Assembly (NCBI GenBank): GCA_029339505.1
Contig: JAQISU010000246.1
Coordinates: forward strand, 496,001 to 560,000
Origin: Unio delphinus
Taxonomy: Eukaryota > Mollusca > Bivalvia > Unionida > Unionidae
Length of the DNA stretch: 64,000 nucleotides
Reading direction: 5' to 3'
Positions 41,701 through 54,305 of this stretch are shown here, one piece after another. The position numbers were made by a program, and so were the translations under genes. The notes under the pieces are model-generated. The model was not told where the DNA came from. It saw nothing but the letters and a program-made list of their open reading frames with translations, and did not search any database. Positions within the stretch are counted from its first letter, which is position 1. Each line of letters opens with the position of its first letter.

Positions 41701-44700
41701 CCTGTCAGTACATGTGATCTGGTTTCTGCATTCAGTGGCCTATCACGCTAATTGTCAAAGTTTGTTGAATGCATTCAACGGCCGATCCTGTCTTTTGTCG
41801 CTTTGAATGTCCAGATCACTGTTTCTGTTCTTAAAATACAAATTGCCATTTACATGCTATTAAAGTTTTGAAGCACAAGTTTGAATATTTTATAATATAG
41901 GGATAACTTGAAGAAATCAGGCAGTAATAGTAACCAGTTTACTCAGGAAAGGGTTAATAGTCAATCAACTAATACACCTGTGAGTGTGCAAAGTTTGTTT
42001 CTAGATGCAATCAATATCAACACTAGCTACTTGATGGCTTAATGCCTATTTGACCTTGAGCTATAAAAACAACACTTGAACTAAAACTATAGTCACTGTG
42101 TTCTTCAAAAATAATCACAGGGCAAAGTCATTTTCCCTTTCTAACAGAAAGAGGAGGTTTACACTTTTTAGGTGACTTAGTTGCCCACATTGCTTGGTAG
42201 CATAATCCCAGACAAAGTGGTTGAATCGGACAGCTAGAGACATACTTTCTTTAAACTAAAGACTTGAATTATTATGAGTTTACTCATTATAAATTGCATA
42301 CTTATTTTGTTGTTTCTGCATTCAAATGTGAGTTCTCTGTCTTAAGATGTGGGCAGTCTTTATTTCTAACAGATATTTTATTTAGTAACTTGATATTAGC
42401 TTGTAATCAAAATTCGTTTATATTTGATTTCTCAATTGTTTAAAGCATATATTTTGATTGTGATGAGTGAAATTTTCTACTTAACAAAAATTTTATGTAA
42501 TAGTCCATCATGAGTTTTGCCTTTGAAACATTAATCATTTGTCATAAAGTTTTATAATAGGTGATACAAAATATAAAACAGAACTAGATCATGGCAGATT
42601 TAGTTGGTGTCAATCAATTTACTTGAGCCAGTGAATCATGTTGAATATATTTGAATATATGTTAAATATTTGAAGTATATTTGCAGTGATTTATTATATG
42701 TTTTTAAGGCATTTGTTTTAATTGCCATCTTATTGCTTGATAGTACACTCATAAATATGCCAGGGCCCCAAGTGGCAGAGTGATCAAAAGCATTCTCCGA
42801 TACAGATCACTGCCATCTCACCTCAGTCTGCGTGGGTTCAAGTCTCAGATTCGGCCAATGTGGGTATGTGATAAAGTTTGCCAGTAGCTTCTTGTGGGTC
42901 AGTGGTTCTTTCCAGGGTTTTTCCCGGGTTCTTTATTAATACTGGCCACCATGTATAGCCTATCATGAGCTGAAAAATGTTGTTAAACCCTACAACAACA
43001 ACAACAGCAGCAACATAAATGTGCAGTCTAGTGTAGTCACATTTTAGTAATCTGTTCATACTGTGGATAGAGAAAGAGATGGAAACAATTGAAGTAATAA
43101 AGGAAATGTGTTAAATGAGAAAAATATATTTTACGTTAGAGTGGGTATATTTCCTAAAGGTGGAAAAGATTGGGTTTGACAAGTTAAATTTGCCAAAGTT
43201 TTGACTGGCATGTATTTGCTTAAAAGCACACATAGATGTACAGGCCACTATAGCTACATTTTATGTATGATCTCTTGATACTGTGGAGAGAAAGAAGTTA
43301 TAAAAGAAAAATAAAAAAATAAATTAAATAAGACAAATATATTGTAACATAGGACAGATGTATGTCCTAAAAGGGAAATAGAAAGAATTTCAGAAACTGC
43401 TTTGGTGATGTACATTTTTTCCTGACACTGATAATGTTCATTAACTATTTTTAAGTATATAATAAAATGTAATATAAGTTATGATTCCCCATAATTAGAG
43501 TAAAGCCTGGGCACCTGCATAATAAGCACACCTGCTTAAAGGAAAATGTTGTCCAATCCTTCAGGTTTATTTTCATGTATCACTTGAATATAATGAATCA
43601 ACGTCCACAAGGTACACACTTTTCTGGTCTCATTTATTGTCCAGACATATGTGCTTGACTTTAAATTTATTATAGCCTCCATTTCACCATCAAGTTAAGT
43701 TGGGACATTTAATGAGTCAATTTTAGGTCAGATTTAAATTTCACCAAATAGATCACAGGGCTCAAAATTGAAATTGAAGTCTAGACTTAAGTTCTGTTAA
43801 TGAAATCCAGGTCTGGTCCTTTTAAATATCTTAACATTACATATTTTGAGCCACTTAAAAACCAATAATATTCAAGTATAAAGATTCATGCTTCTATATT
43901 GAGACCATGCAGAACTGATTTTCCTTGTGCCTTTTCACTGTTGGATTCCAAGGAGTTCTCATAATTCTTGTAAGGGAAAAGCGTTAGGACTAAGTAATTG
44001 AAATGTAAAAACTTGTCAAATATGTTTCAATTTTTTCTTTGTCAAGGCTCAGAAAAGAATATTATTTGTCTTGTTTCAGAAATTTCATTTTAAATGAGCA
44101 TTCATGTTACTGATGTAAGATCAGCTATGTAACAAATTAAAGATTAGTTTTATAATAGATATTTTTTTATTGATGCTGAAATGAACATCATACAGTAAGT
44201 TTAATAAAATGTCCATCTTGTCTTACAGAGGAAAAGGAAAGGCAGAGAAAAATAGAAGAAGAAAAGAAGAACAGATTTGTTATTCCCAAGAGGTCTGATT
44301 CACCATTAGCATCTACTACAAAACAAAAGATGGTGGCTGATGTAACAGTAACTCCTGATCACTTTGTGAACAAAACAATTACAGATTTACGTAAAAATGA
44401 AGGGACTCGAGCAGAAAGAACCAAAACAAAAATTACAGTAGAAGCAAGGCTGAGTTTAGAGGAAAAACGATTAAAAATAATAGAAAAGTTGAAGAACCCT
44501 GAACCTGAGAAGCATAAAGATAAAGTGGAAAAAGATCAAGATACAGAAGAAAAACGTAAAATCCAAAGTGACAGTAATGAATCAAATCATTCTGAGTCGA
44601 AGAAGAGACGGATCGACTCTACATCAAAAGATGATCATAGGAGGAAAGAAAGACACAAGTCTAAATCCAGATCACAAAGTGATGAAGCTCATTCCAAACA

Positions 44701-47700
44701 TAAATCTGAATCGGAGAAATCCAGATTGGATAACGAGAAATTAAAACAAATTCAACAAGATAAAGAAGTTTTGAAAAAGCAACCTTCTGAGAAGTTCATA
44801 AAACCAAAACCCAAACGCCCTCCTCCTCCAGATGCAGGATTGTCTTTTGCTGACTTACTTAAAATAGCAGAAGTGAAATCCAAAGAACCCATTACTATGG
44901 AAATGTTACTTAAAAAACCAAAGGAAGAAAAAAAGGCAAGGCCTTTGACGCAAAAGGAAAAGGAACACTTGCTACGGGAAAAGGAGAGTCTTGACCGGAA
45001 AAATGACATAAAGCCTGTACCAAAGAAGGAAACTCAACTTTCTCAGACAGAAAAAGTTATTGGAAACAATAAGAGCAAGGAGGAAACAGTTAAAAAAGAT
45101 AACAATATTTCAAATTCATCAGAAAATACAAAAAAATCATCCATTGTTACTTCAGGTAATGGACAAAATTTAGTTGCTCCTTCGTTTAAGGATAAGCATG
45201 GAATCAGGACTTCAGAAAAAATCTTAAAACAAACTTTGGAAACTAAAGATAAAAATGGAATTAAGATTTCTGAACAAGTCTTAGAACAACAGTTGAAAAC
45301 AAATGCTAAAAATGGAATTAGGACTTCTGAAAAAGTCTTAGAACAAAAGGTGCAAACCAGAAAAGAAGACATAATTAAACAAGAACAATCTTTGAAAAGA
45401 AATCATCAGGGACAAAAGGTTGTAGATAGTATGACAGGAAAAGGCGACAGGAAAACTTTCTCAGGATCTTCCAAAAATTCTATGAATAGAGGAATAGAAA
45501 CACCAAATGCAAAGGGGGCCACTGCACAAAAAACAAACATGAACACAAAAACATTACAAAGGATAGATTCTAAACAGGCACCAAGATTACCTTCAAAGGA
45601 TTCCAGTTATGATGAAGAGCATGAAAATATTCTGGTGTGCAGACCAACTTCCAGTGAGAAACAGCAGGTAAACAAAAAGGAGAAAGAAAAACAGCAGGAA
45701 AACAAAAAAGAGAAAGACAACAGCAAACCCAAGCCCAAGCCTAGTCAAGAACCTACTAATCCTTGGGACCGAATCTATGGACAAATTAAAGCGAATAATC
45801 CCAAATCAGGTTTGTTGACATTCAGCTATAAATAATAAATGTATGGCATACATATGCATACTTACTGTCATTCATAATTTGCAATAATGCACATTCAGTA
45901 TGCACATATGTATAGTTTCTGAAGTCAGGTTTATCTTAAAAATTACTGATATACCTGGAATCGTGAAAAGTGATGAGGGGATTCATGTTGATAAGTACAA
46001 CCCAGATCTTAAAAGTAGGTTAATGTAATGTACATTTCACATTTTAATGACTTTGGTTCAGTTTGACATTTTTACTATTTATGCATTAAACTTAATGATT
46101 GTATACAGCTCTCATAGTATTATCCATACTAAGAGGGGTCACTGTGACCTATATTTCAAATTTTACTGCTCTTTGTTAAGTTGTTCCATTTAGCTATTGA
46201 CCACAGGATTTTGGAATGTTCATTGAATACTACCCTATATTCAATCATGAAACATGGGGATGTATTTTGATGTGTACTACTTCCTCATCTCTAATCTCTA
46301 GTTGGTGAGTATTACACATAGTTTACACTTTGCTGACTTAGGTTAAAGTTTGTTTGATATTCATTTTTGAGACACTGTTGATGCTAAAATCCAGAAGTTG
46401 ATGATGATATACATCCCTGTTACAACCATATTCTTACAGCAAAAGGGGTTCATTGTGACCTATATTTTATCTTGTACTGGATTGGTTGAGCTTTTGTACT
46501 TAGCCAATTAACACAAATATTTTGGTCTGATATGTGCATATTATCCAAGCTGTAATCATGAAACTTGTTGACTGAATTTATCTGTACAAGTTTTGTGTCC
46601 CTTTTTTTAGCCAAAAGTGGTATCTGTGACTGACATTTTATATTCTATGGCTTTCTTCAAATTTTTTTTTAAAATTTCATTTATTTTGGTGCTGTTTAAT
46701 GTTCCAGTCATAAAACTAGATGTTTTGATGCATATCTGTTATTGCTATCCTTAAAACCAACAGTCACTGTGACCTACATTTATGGTTTACTAACATGAGT
46801 TAAGTACATTTATTTGTGTTTATGATCACATCGATTCATTCATGCAAGACCTATATTGGTCTTAACCTACTCATAATTCCCTTTCTTCTGAATGCTGTTG
46901 GAAGCAGGAAGAAGTTAAGTTTATTCCCAGGTAAACTTTCCATATTAATAACTGTACATTGTAATTTGTGTTGTAACCCTCTGTAGGTAACTGTATATTG
47001 TACTTGTTAATGAATATATATAGGAATTAAGTGTGTGTGTGTGTGTGGACTTCATGCTGTATACATTTCATCCCATGCATTTCCTTTAATGTTAAGCAAG
47101 GTGATTATTGATGTATCAACTATAGTAAAAGTCAACATGTTATATAGGTGTTTAGCAGGGACTAATTTTAGCAATGGGTGTTATATTTTAGAATTTTATT
47201 CAACATACTTTTAAATGGCAATTATTCAATTTATTTGTATCCTTATACATGTAAATCAATATTACTTTAGAAGGGTATTATTTACATGCCACGAAAAATC
47301 CATATAGTAAAATCATTGCTAAAGACATTTTTGCTGATTTCAACCTAAGGTGTGATCCAGTACAGTCCAGTTTGAATGTTGCACATTGTAGTGTCATATT
47401 GAAAGCTACACATGTTGATAAATTGTATTGTGATGGTCATACTTTACTTAACCCTGTTTAGCATTTGGTCATTATAACGATTGATAATGTTTATTTAAGT
47501 TCTTGATGATAGTTAATGTGCAGAGCATTCAATAATCAGGATTGATTAGACTTTAGTTAAACAAAAGTAGTGTTAAGAAATATATTGCAAAATAATTCTT
47601 TAATGATAAAAAGGGCTTAGGTCATGTCTTAATTTATTTTCCGCATGATAATGTTTGCAATGGCTACGGGAAACTAGTGAAAGGAAAGCAGAGGTGAGCA

Positions 47701-50480
47701 AAGTAATCATTGATTACACTCTGATTTTCCAGGAAAGAAGCGGTTTGTGATAGAGAGTGATGATGAGGATGAATATGATGATTTGGATGGCTTCATAGAT
47801 GATGGGGATGATGGGAATGGCAATGACTACTCCAAATATATCAAGGAAATATTTGGCTATGATAAAAATAGGTAAGTACCATAATTTCAATCTGATTCAC
47901 TAGCAGTTTAACTTGGAATTACAAGACTTGTATAAAGCAGGACTTGATACTCAATCATCACATTAATTACTTGTTAGTCTTGTTAGTCACAAGGCAGTGT
48001 TTCCTTTATATGGCTGAAGAAAATACCCAAATATCTGGATTTTCATATTCTTGATAAAATTTTGAATAAGTGACAGAAATTGTTTTTTTTGCCTGATAAC
48101 ATTTTTAGCTTAAGTGATTTTTCCACAACTGCTTATCTGTTATTTACATGTCAGATGGTGATGTCACATTTTTTTTTCAAGATGTTTAATTAATACACTA
48201 AATAAAAAAGACGGGAATCACTACTTCCAGTTTTACAGAGAGGGTGTAAGGAAAAACTAATGGTAATTTGTTATAAAGTTTGGCAATCAGATAATGTTTA
48301 ATGTCTGGTATGTATTTTTTCTAACTGACTAAAGTCATGATAACTTTGACAACAATGATGAAGATAATAGAATACCTGATAATTGAAACAACCACAAGGA
48401 TTGTAATAAAAGCCATCATGCTATAAAAGAATGCAAAGAGGAAAGGTATAGTGAAATGTACTTTTATATATTAGTAATCACCATTGAGTACATTGGTTTG
48501 GTCACCTTTGCATATGAACAAAAAATAGTGATAATGAAGTTAATAAAAGTATTTTCTTTTAGATTCAAAGATGAAGATGAGGATGACATCGACAATATGG
48601 AATCAAACTTTGCTCAGGTGGAGAAGGAAGAGAAAATAAGGTAAGATTTTAAGAATTTACAGTGATTATGTTAAGTAATTTTAAAAAGATTTGCTGATTT
48701 ACCTGCAATTTTATTAGGACCACTTTGGTGGCCTAGTGGTTTGAGTGTCTGTCTTAAATGCAGGAAGTCACGGGTTTGAAAACCCGGCAAGTCATACCAA
48801 AGATTTACCAAAGTGGTACTAACAGCTGCCTCACTTGGCACTCATCATTAAGAGGTTAGTGTTAGAACTGGTCAGCCTGGTGTCTGGATAATGTAACTGG
48901 GGGACATCATACTACATGTCTGTGGCATGATGCCTCAGTGCTAGACATTATAAACTGCCACACTGCAGACATTATAGCAGTATGGCTGATTTTTTTTTTA
49001 AGCTATGTTAAAAATCCAAAATCACACACACACTTGGTGAGAAAAATGATTTGGTTTCTTTTGTTTCTGATCAGTTCTGTTGGTCTTGTATTAAGAGTGT
49101 GGTTTACCTTGATACAGATAAGAATTCTGTTATTTTCTCGAGGGTGACAGTGGTAGTGGTAAGATGCTTAGCATTGTCTCCTGCTATTACCAATTCTCAT
49201 AAATTTATTTGATTGGAGAAAGAATTGAAAAGAGAAAGCAAATTTGTTTATAATGTTTCTCTGAGAATACTTACCTGATCACATTACTTTTAAACCCTCC
49301 CAAGCATCCTTGTTGAGGTATTGTTCCAGCTTAAATTGAGTAACCAACTATTGCCACTTAATAGTAAGGGTAAGAAAGACTGGTATTTAAACCGGAAAGG
49401 ACAATATTGTCTGTCTGAAATTGCTGGATTTTAGAGGTAGCAGAGCTGCTTCTGATATTAAGGCCCCAAAATAATGTATTTCCTATTGTACTGATTTTAA
49501 AATTCGGTTTGGTAAAACATTATATGTATATATTATAATGATTAGTATATATAATGTACTAAGCACTGGGCAGCTCAATTAGTTGCACAAATCAATTTTG
49601 GGTAATCTTAAAATTAAATTTTTTAATGTTTTTATATTTAAATAATTTTTATCAAGGAGAAAAGAGTGGTAGGGATGGTTGGCCAACCTGAAACATACAT
49701 TTTCTCTGAGAAACACAATTTAATAAAATGTGTGCTTTTTATCTATATATTTATTTACTGGTACTAGGTATATTGTATGGAACCATAAGAGACTGTGGGG
49801 AATACTTGTTATTCCGTACAGGGCTTTATACCAAAAGATTATAATGTGTATTGCTTGCTCCAATTTCTGTATTTTTTTTTCTTCTTCTCCCCATAAAATA
49901 GTTCTGGACAATGATTGTAGTGCTGTAAAAAGAAAATCAGAACAAGCAAGATTGGTCATTACAACTAGGTTAAACCGCTCCAATGGCCTAGTGGTTAGAG
50001 CGTTCACCGCTGAAGCAGAGATCGTGGGTTTGATCCCCGGCCGAATCATACCAAAGACTTACAAAAATGATACTTAAACCTGCCTCACTTGGCGCTCAGC
50101 ATTAAGAAGTTAGTGTTAGGACTGGTTGGCCTGGTGTCAGACATCACTATAAACTGCCTCACTGCAGACATCATAGCAATATGACTGAAAAATTGTTAAA
50201 GCTATGTTAAAAATCATAACCAAACATACAAACAAAAGCAACTAGGTTAAGTGAGAGCTCAGCTGGGATCTAAAAAACTTGCATCAAGACTACATCACCA
50301 CATGGTTAACTTTATGATATTGAAAGTACATTATGTTTGTGACTTGTCATATCATTGTAATATATTAAATTTTTGTTCTTCAGTGCTCGCATTGGCCTAC
50401 AGGAGGATCTTGAAGATATGAAGAAGGAGGAAGAAGAACTGAGGCTGAAAATGTTGGCTAAAAAGAAGTTAAAAAAATGA
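36471..50480 (+). CDS. SPTY2D1: SPT2 chromatin protein (SPTY2D1 type), six coding exons
   Basis: Coding exons: 36471-36527, 39640-39766, 44229-45809, 47733-47871, 48563-48640, 50384-50480, all with GT/AG borders and compatible phases, about 692 residues. SPT2 proteins are nuclear H3-H4 histone chaperones linked to transcription elongation. Exon 1 gives [15 protein letters not shown], the conserved N-terminus. Exon 3 encodes a long Lys/Glu-rich disordered region with [18 protein letters not shown], matching the conserved FxDLLKxAE motif. Exons 4-6 give the conserved C-terminal SPT2 domain: acidic [29 protein letters not shown] (histone-binding region), and the closing [16 protein letters not shown] and lysine tail. 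Exon 3 contains internal repeats (NGI+xSE+xLxQ, about 45190-45360). No break is visible. Confidence 0.93.
36605..36703. mobile_element. Palindromic MITE in intron 1, 10-bp target duplication
   Basis: TAGACCAGCTAACTTGG... pairs with ...CCAAGTTAGCTGGTCTA; flanks GTTGCAGCAT at 36595-36604 and 36704-36713. Shares the core TTCAAAATAAAAAAAAGGCTTAG with the copy at 36100, but its arms differ. Confidence 0.85.
37118..37174. repeat. (TA)n microsatellite left of the pogo-like element
   Basis: Pure TA run; TA is also the insertion target of the following element. Confidence 0.95.
37175..38709. mobile_element. Pogo/Tigger-like element in TA microsatellite
   Basis: 1535 bp. Termini CAGTCCTACCCGTTTAT on both strands, 23 of 25 outer bases matching; (TA)n flanks both sides, consistent with TA target duplication. 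Internal motifs GTCGACATAGGCGGATGTCGAG and TTGTCGAGATAAGC repeat near both ends. The interior shows fragmentary frames, for example [21 protein letters not shown] on the minus strand and [19 protein letters not shown] on the plus strand, but I find no pogo transposase signature, so the cargo is unknown. Confidence 0.75.
38710..38787. repeat. (TA)n microsatellite right of the pogo-like element
   Basis: Pure TA run; a minus frame of IYIYIY over it is an artefact. Confidence 0.95.
40470..41020 (+). pseudogene. Pogo-type transposase fragment in intron 2
   Basis: [17 protein letters not shown] resembles the psq-type DNA-binding helix-turn-helix. Further on, [18 protein letters not shown] followed by [21 protein letters not shown] matches the DDE_1 region (NMDET...). 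Stops separate them. Lies in an intron, so it is a dead insertion. Confidence 0.65.
42765..43015 (+). mobile_element. tRNA-derived SINE
   Basis: Starts with GGCCCCAAGTGGCAGAGTGATC and a box-B-like GTGGGTTCAAGTCTC, and ends with AAACCCTACAACAACAACAAC. The end recurs in reverse at about 56388-56445. Confidence 0.65.
46080..46870. repeat. Degenerate ~165-bp tandem tract in intron 3
   Basis: Phrases such as GGGGTCACTGTGACCTATATTT and AATCATGAAAC recur at about 46120, 46440, 46600 and 46760 with mutation. No gene. Confidence 0.6.
48718..49015 (+). mobile_element. tRNA-derived SINE, intron 5
   Basis: GGTGGCCTAGTGGTTTGAGTG (box A) and GGGTTTGAAAACCC (box B) followed by a body shared with 49968-50230: TTAGTGTTAGAACTGGTCAGC and GCTATGTTAAAAAT at the 3' end. 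Confidence 0.75.
49968..50230 (+). mobile_element. tRNA-derived SINE, intron 5
   Basis: CTCCAATGGCCTAGTGGTTAGAGCG (box A) and GTGGGTTTGATCCCCGG (box B); same body and 3' end as the copy at 48718. Two copies of one family in one intron. Confidence 0.8.
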
Positions 50481-53400
50481 ACAATCATCTTGTACCTTAC
50501 CGATGTTTTGTGATCCGTCAGTGTTTGCACCAGTTTTCCAAGGCCAGAATCCAAAAGGACCCCTGGGTTCATTGTCTGCATTATTACTTCTTTCTTTCAG
50601 GGGCCTTACCTATTTTATTATCATAGTACTATCAATATTGCTTGTTCTGATTTTCTTTTTACAGCACTACAATTATATATCTTGTGTTGTTCAGGATGCC
50701 TAGGAAAAGAATTTTAATTAATTTAACTCCATCATGGGTTATTTCTTATCAGTTGCTGTACATTTAAAAAGCAAGAAAATCTTATTTTTGATTTTAGACA
50801 TCTCTAATTCAGACTTTTTTTGGTTGCAGGATTATCGATATTGTCCTACATACATTTTATTCTTGAATACCCAGGTTATCACTCCTGGTTCTGATATCAA
50901 ATGATGTGGTAGTGCCCTGATTGACCTGTTCATTATTATCAGTTCACTTATTTCTTACAGCCTTGAAATACATAGTAATTGCATTTATATCAGATTGTTG
51001 GTCATTTTAATTTTTAGCTGCTTATCATATCTTGTGTATAAATGTGTGCATAACTGAAAATGTTGCAAAATGTAACAAATGAAGGCTTGCTCTGTTCCAC
51101 TTACGATTTAAAGTAAATGTCATAGACCCTGATCTGGCATAGTATGGGGTTACACCTTATTGGGTGTCAGATCTTTACTTAATTTCACTAAATATTCATT
51201 ATTACTCTGAGGAAAATTTGAGGACAGTCTCTAATTGAAGAGATCCTCTGATCTATTTATAAGAATTATAAAAAGATCCATACACAATATTTTATACAGA
51301 GTTATCATCCTTACTACAATCTCTTTTTTTTTTTTAAGCTTATCTAACTTTAAAATGTCAGTAATATCAAAAGTATTTTAATTGCAGTTATATTAAATCT
51401 CTAATTTAGTAACAAAAATAGAGAATTATTGTGCAACCACAGTCTGGATTGCTGCTCTTTTCAGTTTTGTTTGCTTTCATGTACAGTAATGCTGCAGTTG
51501 TTTTCAATGAAATTCGACTCCCAAAATCTAATTTCAAATAATAGTTTATATGTTTTGCAAGGTTAAGTTTGTAAAATAAAATCTAACTGAAATTGAAGTT
51601 TTAACTGTGCTCCAAAATTTAAAACTACCATTCATTAGAATATTGCCTCAGATTTGGCTCGTATGGTTCATTATTTCAGGATTCTTTTTCTTGTCAATGG
51701 AAACTATATATTGTTTATGAACAGATGGGATGGAAGTTTCATGTAGTTGTTCAGTAAAATAGTGCAGTGTTACTTAGGTACATTAGTATTCGCCCATTGG
51801 ATCTAACATTATTATGAATTGCAAGATATGACATGGTCATTATGAAAATAAACCTGGACTCTACATTACTTCTTTGATATTTTTGTCCCCTCCCCTTCCT
51901 CAAATTTTATAACCAGTGTGTATAGTACAGCCTTTTATAAGTATTTAGAACAGTGGATGTTATCAGTCAAATAGTGTTGAATTTCAGAGCAAATTATGTT
52001 CATCAAGTCATTAAATTTGTATGCAACCCACTGCCCCTGAATATAGCTTATAGCATTGGAAATATAAATATATATATATATGTGTGTGTGTATGTGTGTG
52101 TGCAACTACTCCCTCATCTTTACATGGATTGTGTTATTAGATATTATGACATGTGGTAAATATGTCCATATCGCTGTTGTCATGCTGTGATGTATTTTTC
52201 CAATGTTATGCCTCTTTTTAGTGTTAATTATTTGTCATGTTATTGGTTTATATGATACTTTCTATGTGTGCAACTAGCCCCTCATCTTTATATGTACTGT
52301 ATTGAAACTTGGCAGACATTTTTGATGTGAGGTCATTAAGCACATATGGTTTTGTCATCATACTTTGATGCATTTTGCTTTAGAGAGGTATGACCCTTCT
52401 TGATAATAAATGATAATATATTTTATAATTCTTCAGAGTGCAAGTGATCCACAGCTTTTGATGAATTTCCCTGAAATTGGTCGATATTATTGACTGATTG
52501 ATTTTGTTCATGTCCATCTATCTAGGTACACTATGATCTTATGGACTTTTTCAGAGTTATGTCCCATTTTGGTGTTTAATGTATATAACATTTTTGTAGA
52601 GACCTCGTGTCCCACAGCTTTTGTTGAAGTACACTGAAACTTGGCAGCCATTATTGACATGTGGTCAGAATGTTCTGTTTTCATGTTTCATTGATTTTTT
52701 AAAATAAGTGTTACACTTCTATATTTTAAAAAAATCCATTTTAAATAATCTTTTGATATTCATACAGAAATAAATGAAATCTGATGATGCATAAGTTCTG
52801 CACAAATGCAGAAATAAGGTAGTCAACTTGAAATACATGCAATCAATGCAATATGGGGAGGTTAACACGTATTAAGATCAGGTCAATTACATTTTGACAC
52901 CAATAGTGAAATGTTCTTAATTGAATGACATTTTGGTTTACATTTTGTTTGCAACTTGGGTACACTATTGATAAAACTTTTGACTGCCAGTGATTTAAAA
53001 CATTGTAATATCAGGTTTGTATAGGATTACATTTTGGAAAAAATCTGCCATTTCTACTTACTTCACTCATTAAAGCAAGGGGGGCATGGTCATCCTTGCA
53101 CACATTTTTAATACTATTTGTTTTAGTAAACATTTTTACAATACATTTCTTGAGGGGAGCAGAAAAGTAGCATTTATTCCATCATAATTCACTGTTGATG
53201 ATTACGAATCCTAATATAGTTTTTTGTGGCTATTAATTGAACACTAATTTTAAGGAAGAGGCCTCACAAATGTAAAACATAAATGTCATGTTAATTCATT
53301 GTTTAATGGGGTTTTATAATAAATATTTAAGTTTCCATTAGATTTTATGCCAAGCTTCCAATCATGTCTCATTATATTTGAAAGATATACTGGCTGGGTG

Positions 53401-54232
53401 CTAGTTTTTATGAAATAACCATTATTGTGATTATCTGTGCATGCCCACTTTGCATGTGAAATTGATCACTTGCTGCAAATAGTGGTTTTACCTTTTTGGT
53501 TGGTATCACTTAAAATTATGCAACTGTTATATAAAATCCCAGAAACTCTCATCATAAATGTTAATCAACACTCAAGTCACACCTGGAGTGCTGAATATCC
53601 AAAAAAATGTTTCATATCTGCCTGTGTATTCTCTCTGCAGGATGTAAAATTTGTCCAGTGATTAATATATTATATAGTCGAACCTAACTGTGAATTCAGG
53701 TTCACTTTTTCTGTATAATTGGGCAAAATTAAAGACACTGGAAGAACTACTTTGCCTGATTTGCTCCCCTCCCCCCCTTCATCATGGACCTTGCAATCTT
53801 CTCAAACCATAGTAAAAGATTGGGATCGGTGCAAGATTGTAGTATATTTTGATCATCTAGATTAGATGAGTCAAGAACTTTAACTCTATGTCTGCCATTT
53901 GTTTTGTTTTTTGTTTTTATCTTTTTGCACAAAATACCAAATTGCCATCTATTTATAGTTGAGAATGTGATTAGTGCTCGTTTCAGTTCTTCCATCATAA
54001 TAGAGATGCACAAAAGACAGCATATAATCGATTAGAACCTTTTTACTTGTATTTCATCCATTTTCAAAGGTTATTTTGTATTAGCGAAGATGTATCTAAT
54101 TAGTTGATTTATTTAGTACCAAAATGATATATTTATTATTATATGAAACAAATGCTGTGATTTATTTGTGGCTGTAGAACAGTTTTATGTGCGAGTAGCT
54201 TTATTTGAGAATCGGATTTTATAAATCAGTTA

Positions 54233-54305
<73 letters not shown>

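Noticed and set aside
48718..50230. tRNA genes at the box A/B sequences
   Set aside because: The boxes belong to tRNA-derived SINEs: no full cloverleaf is evident and both copies share a long non-tRNA body.
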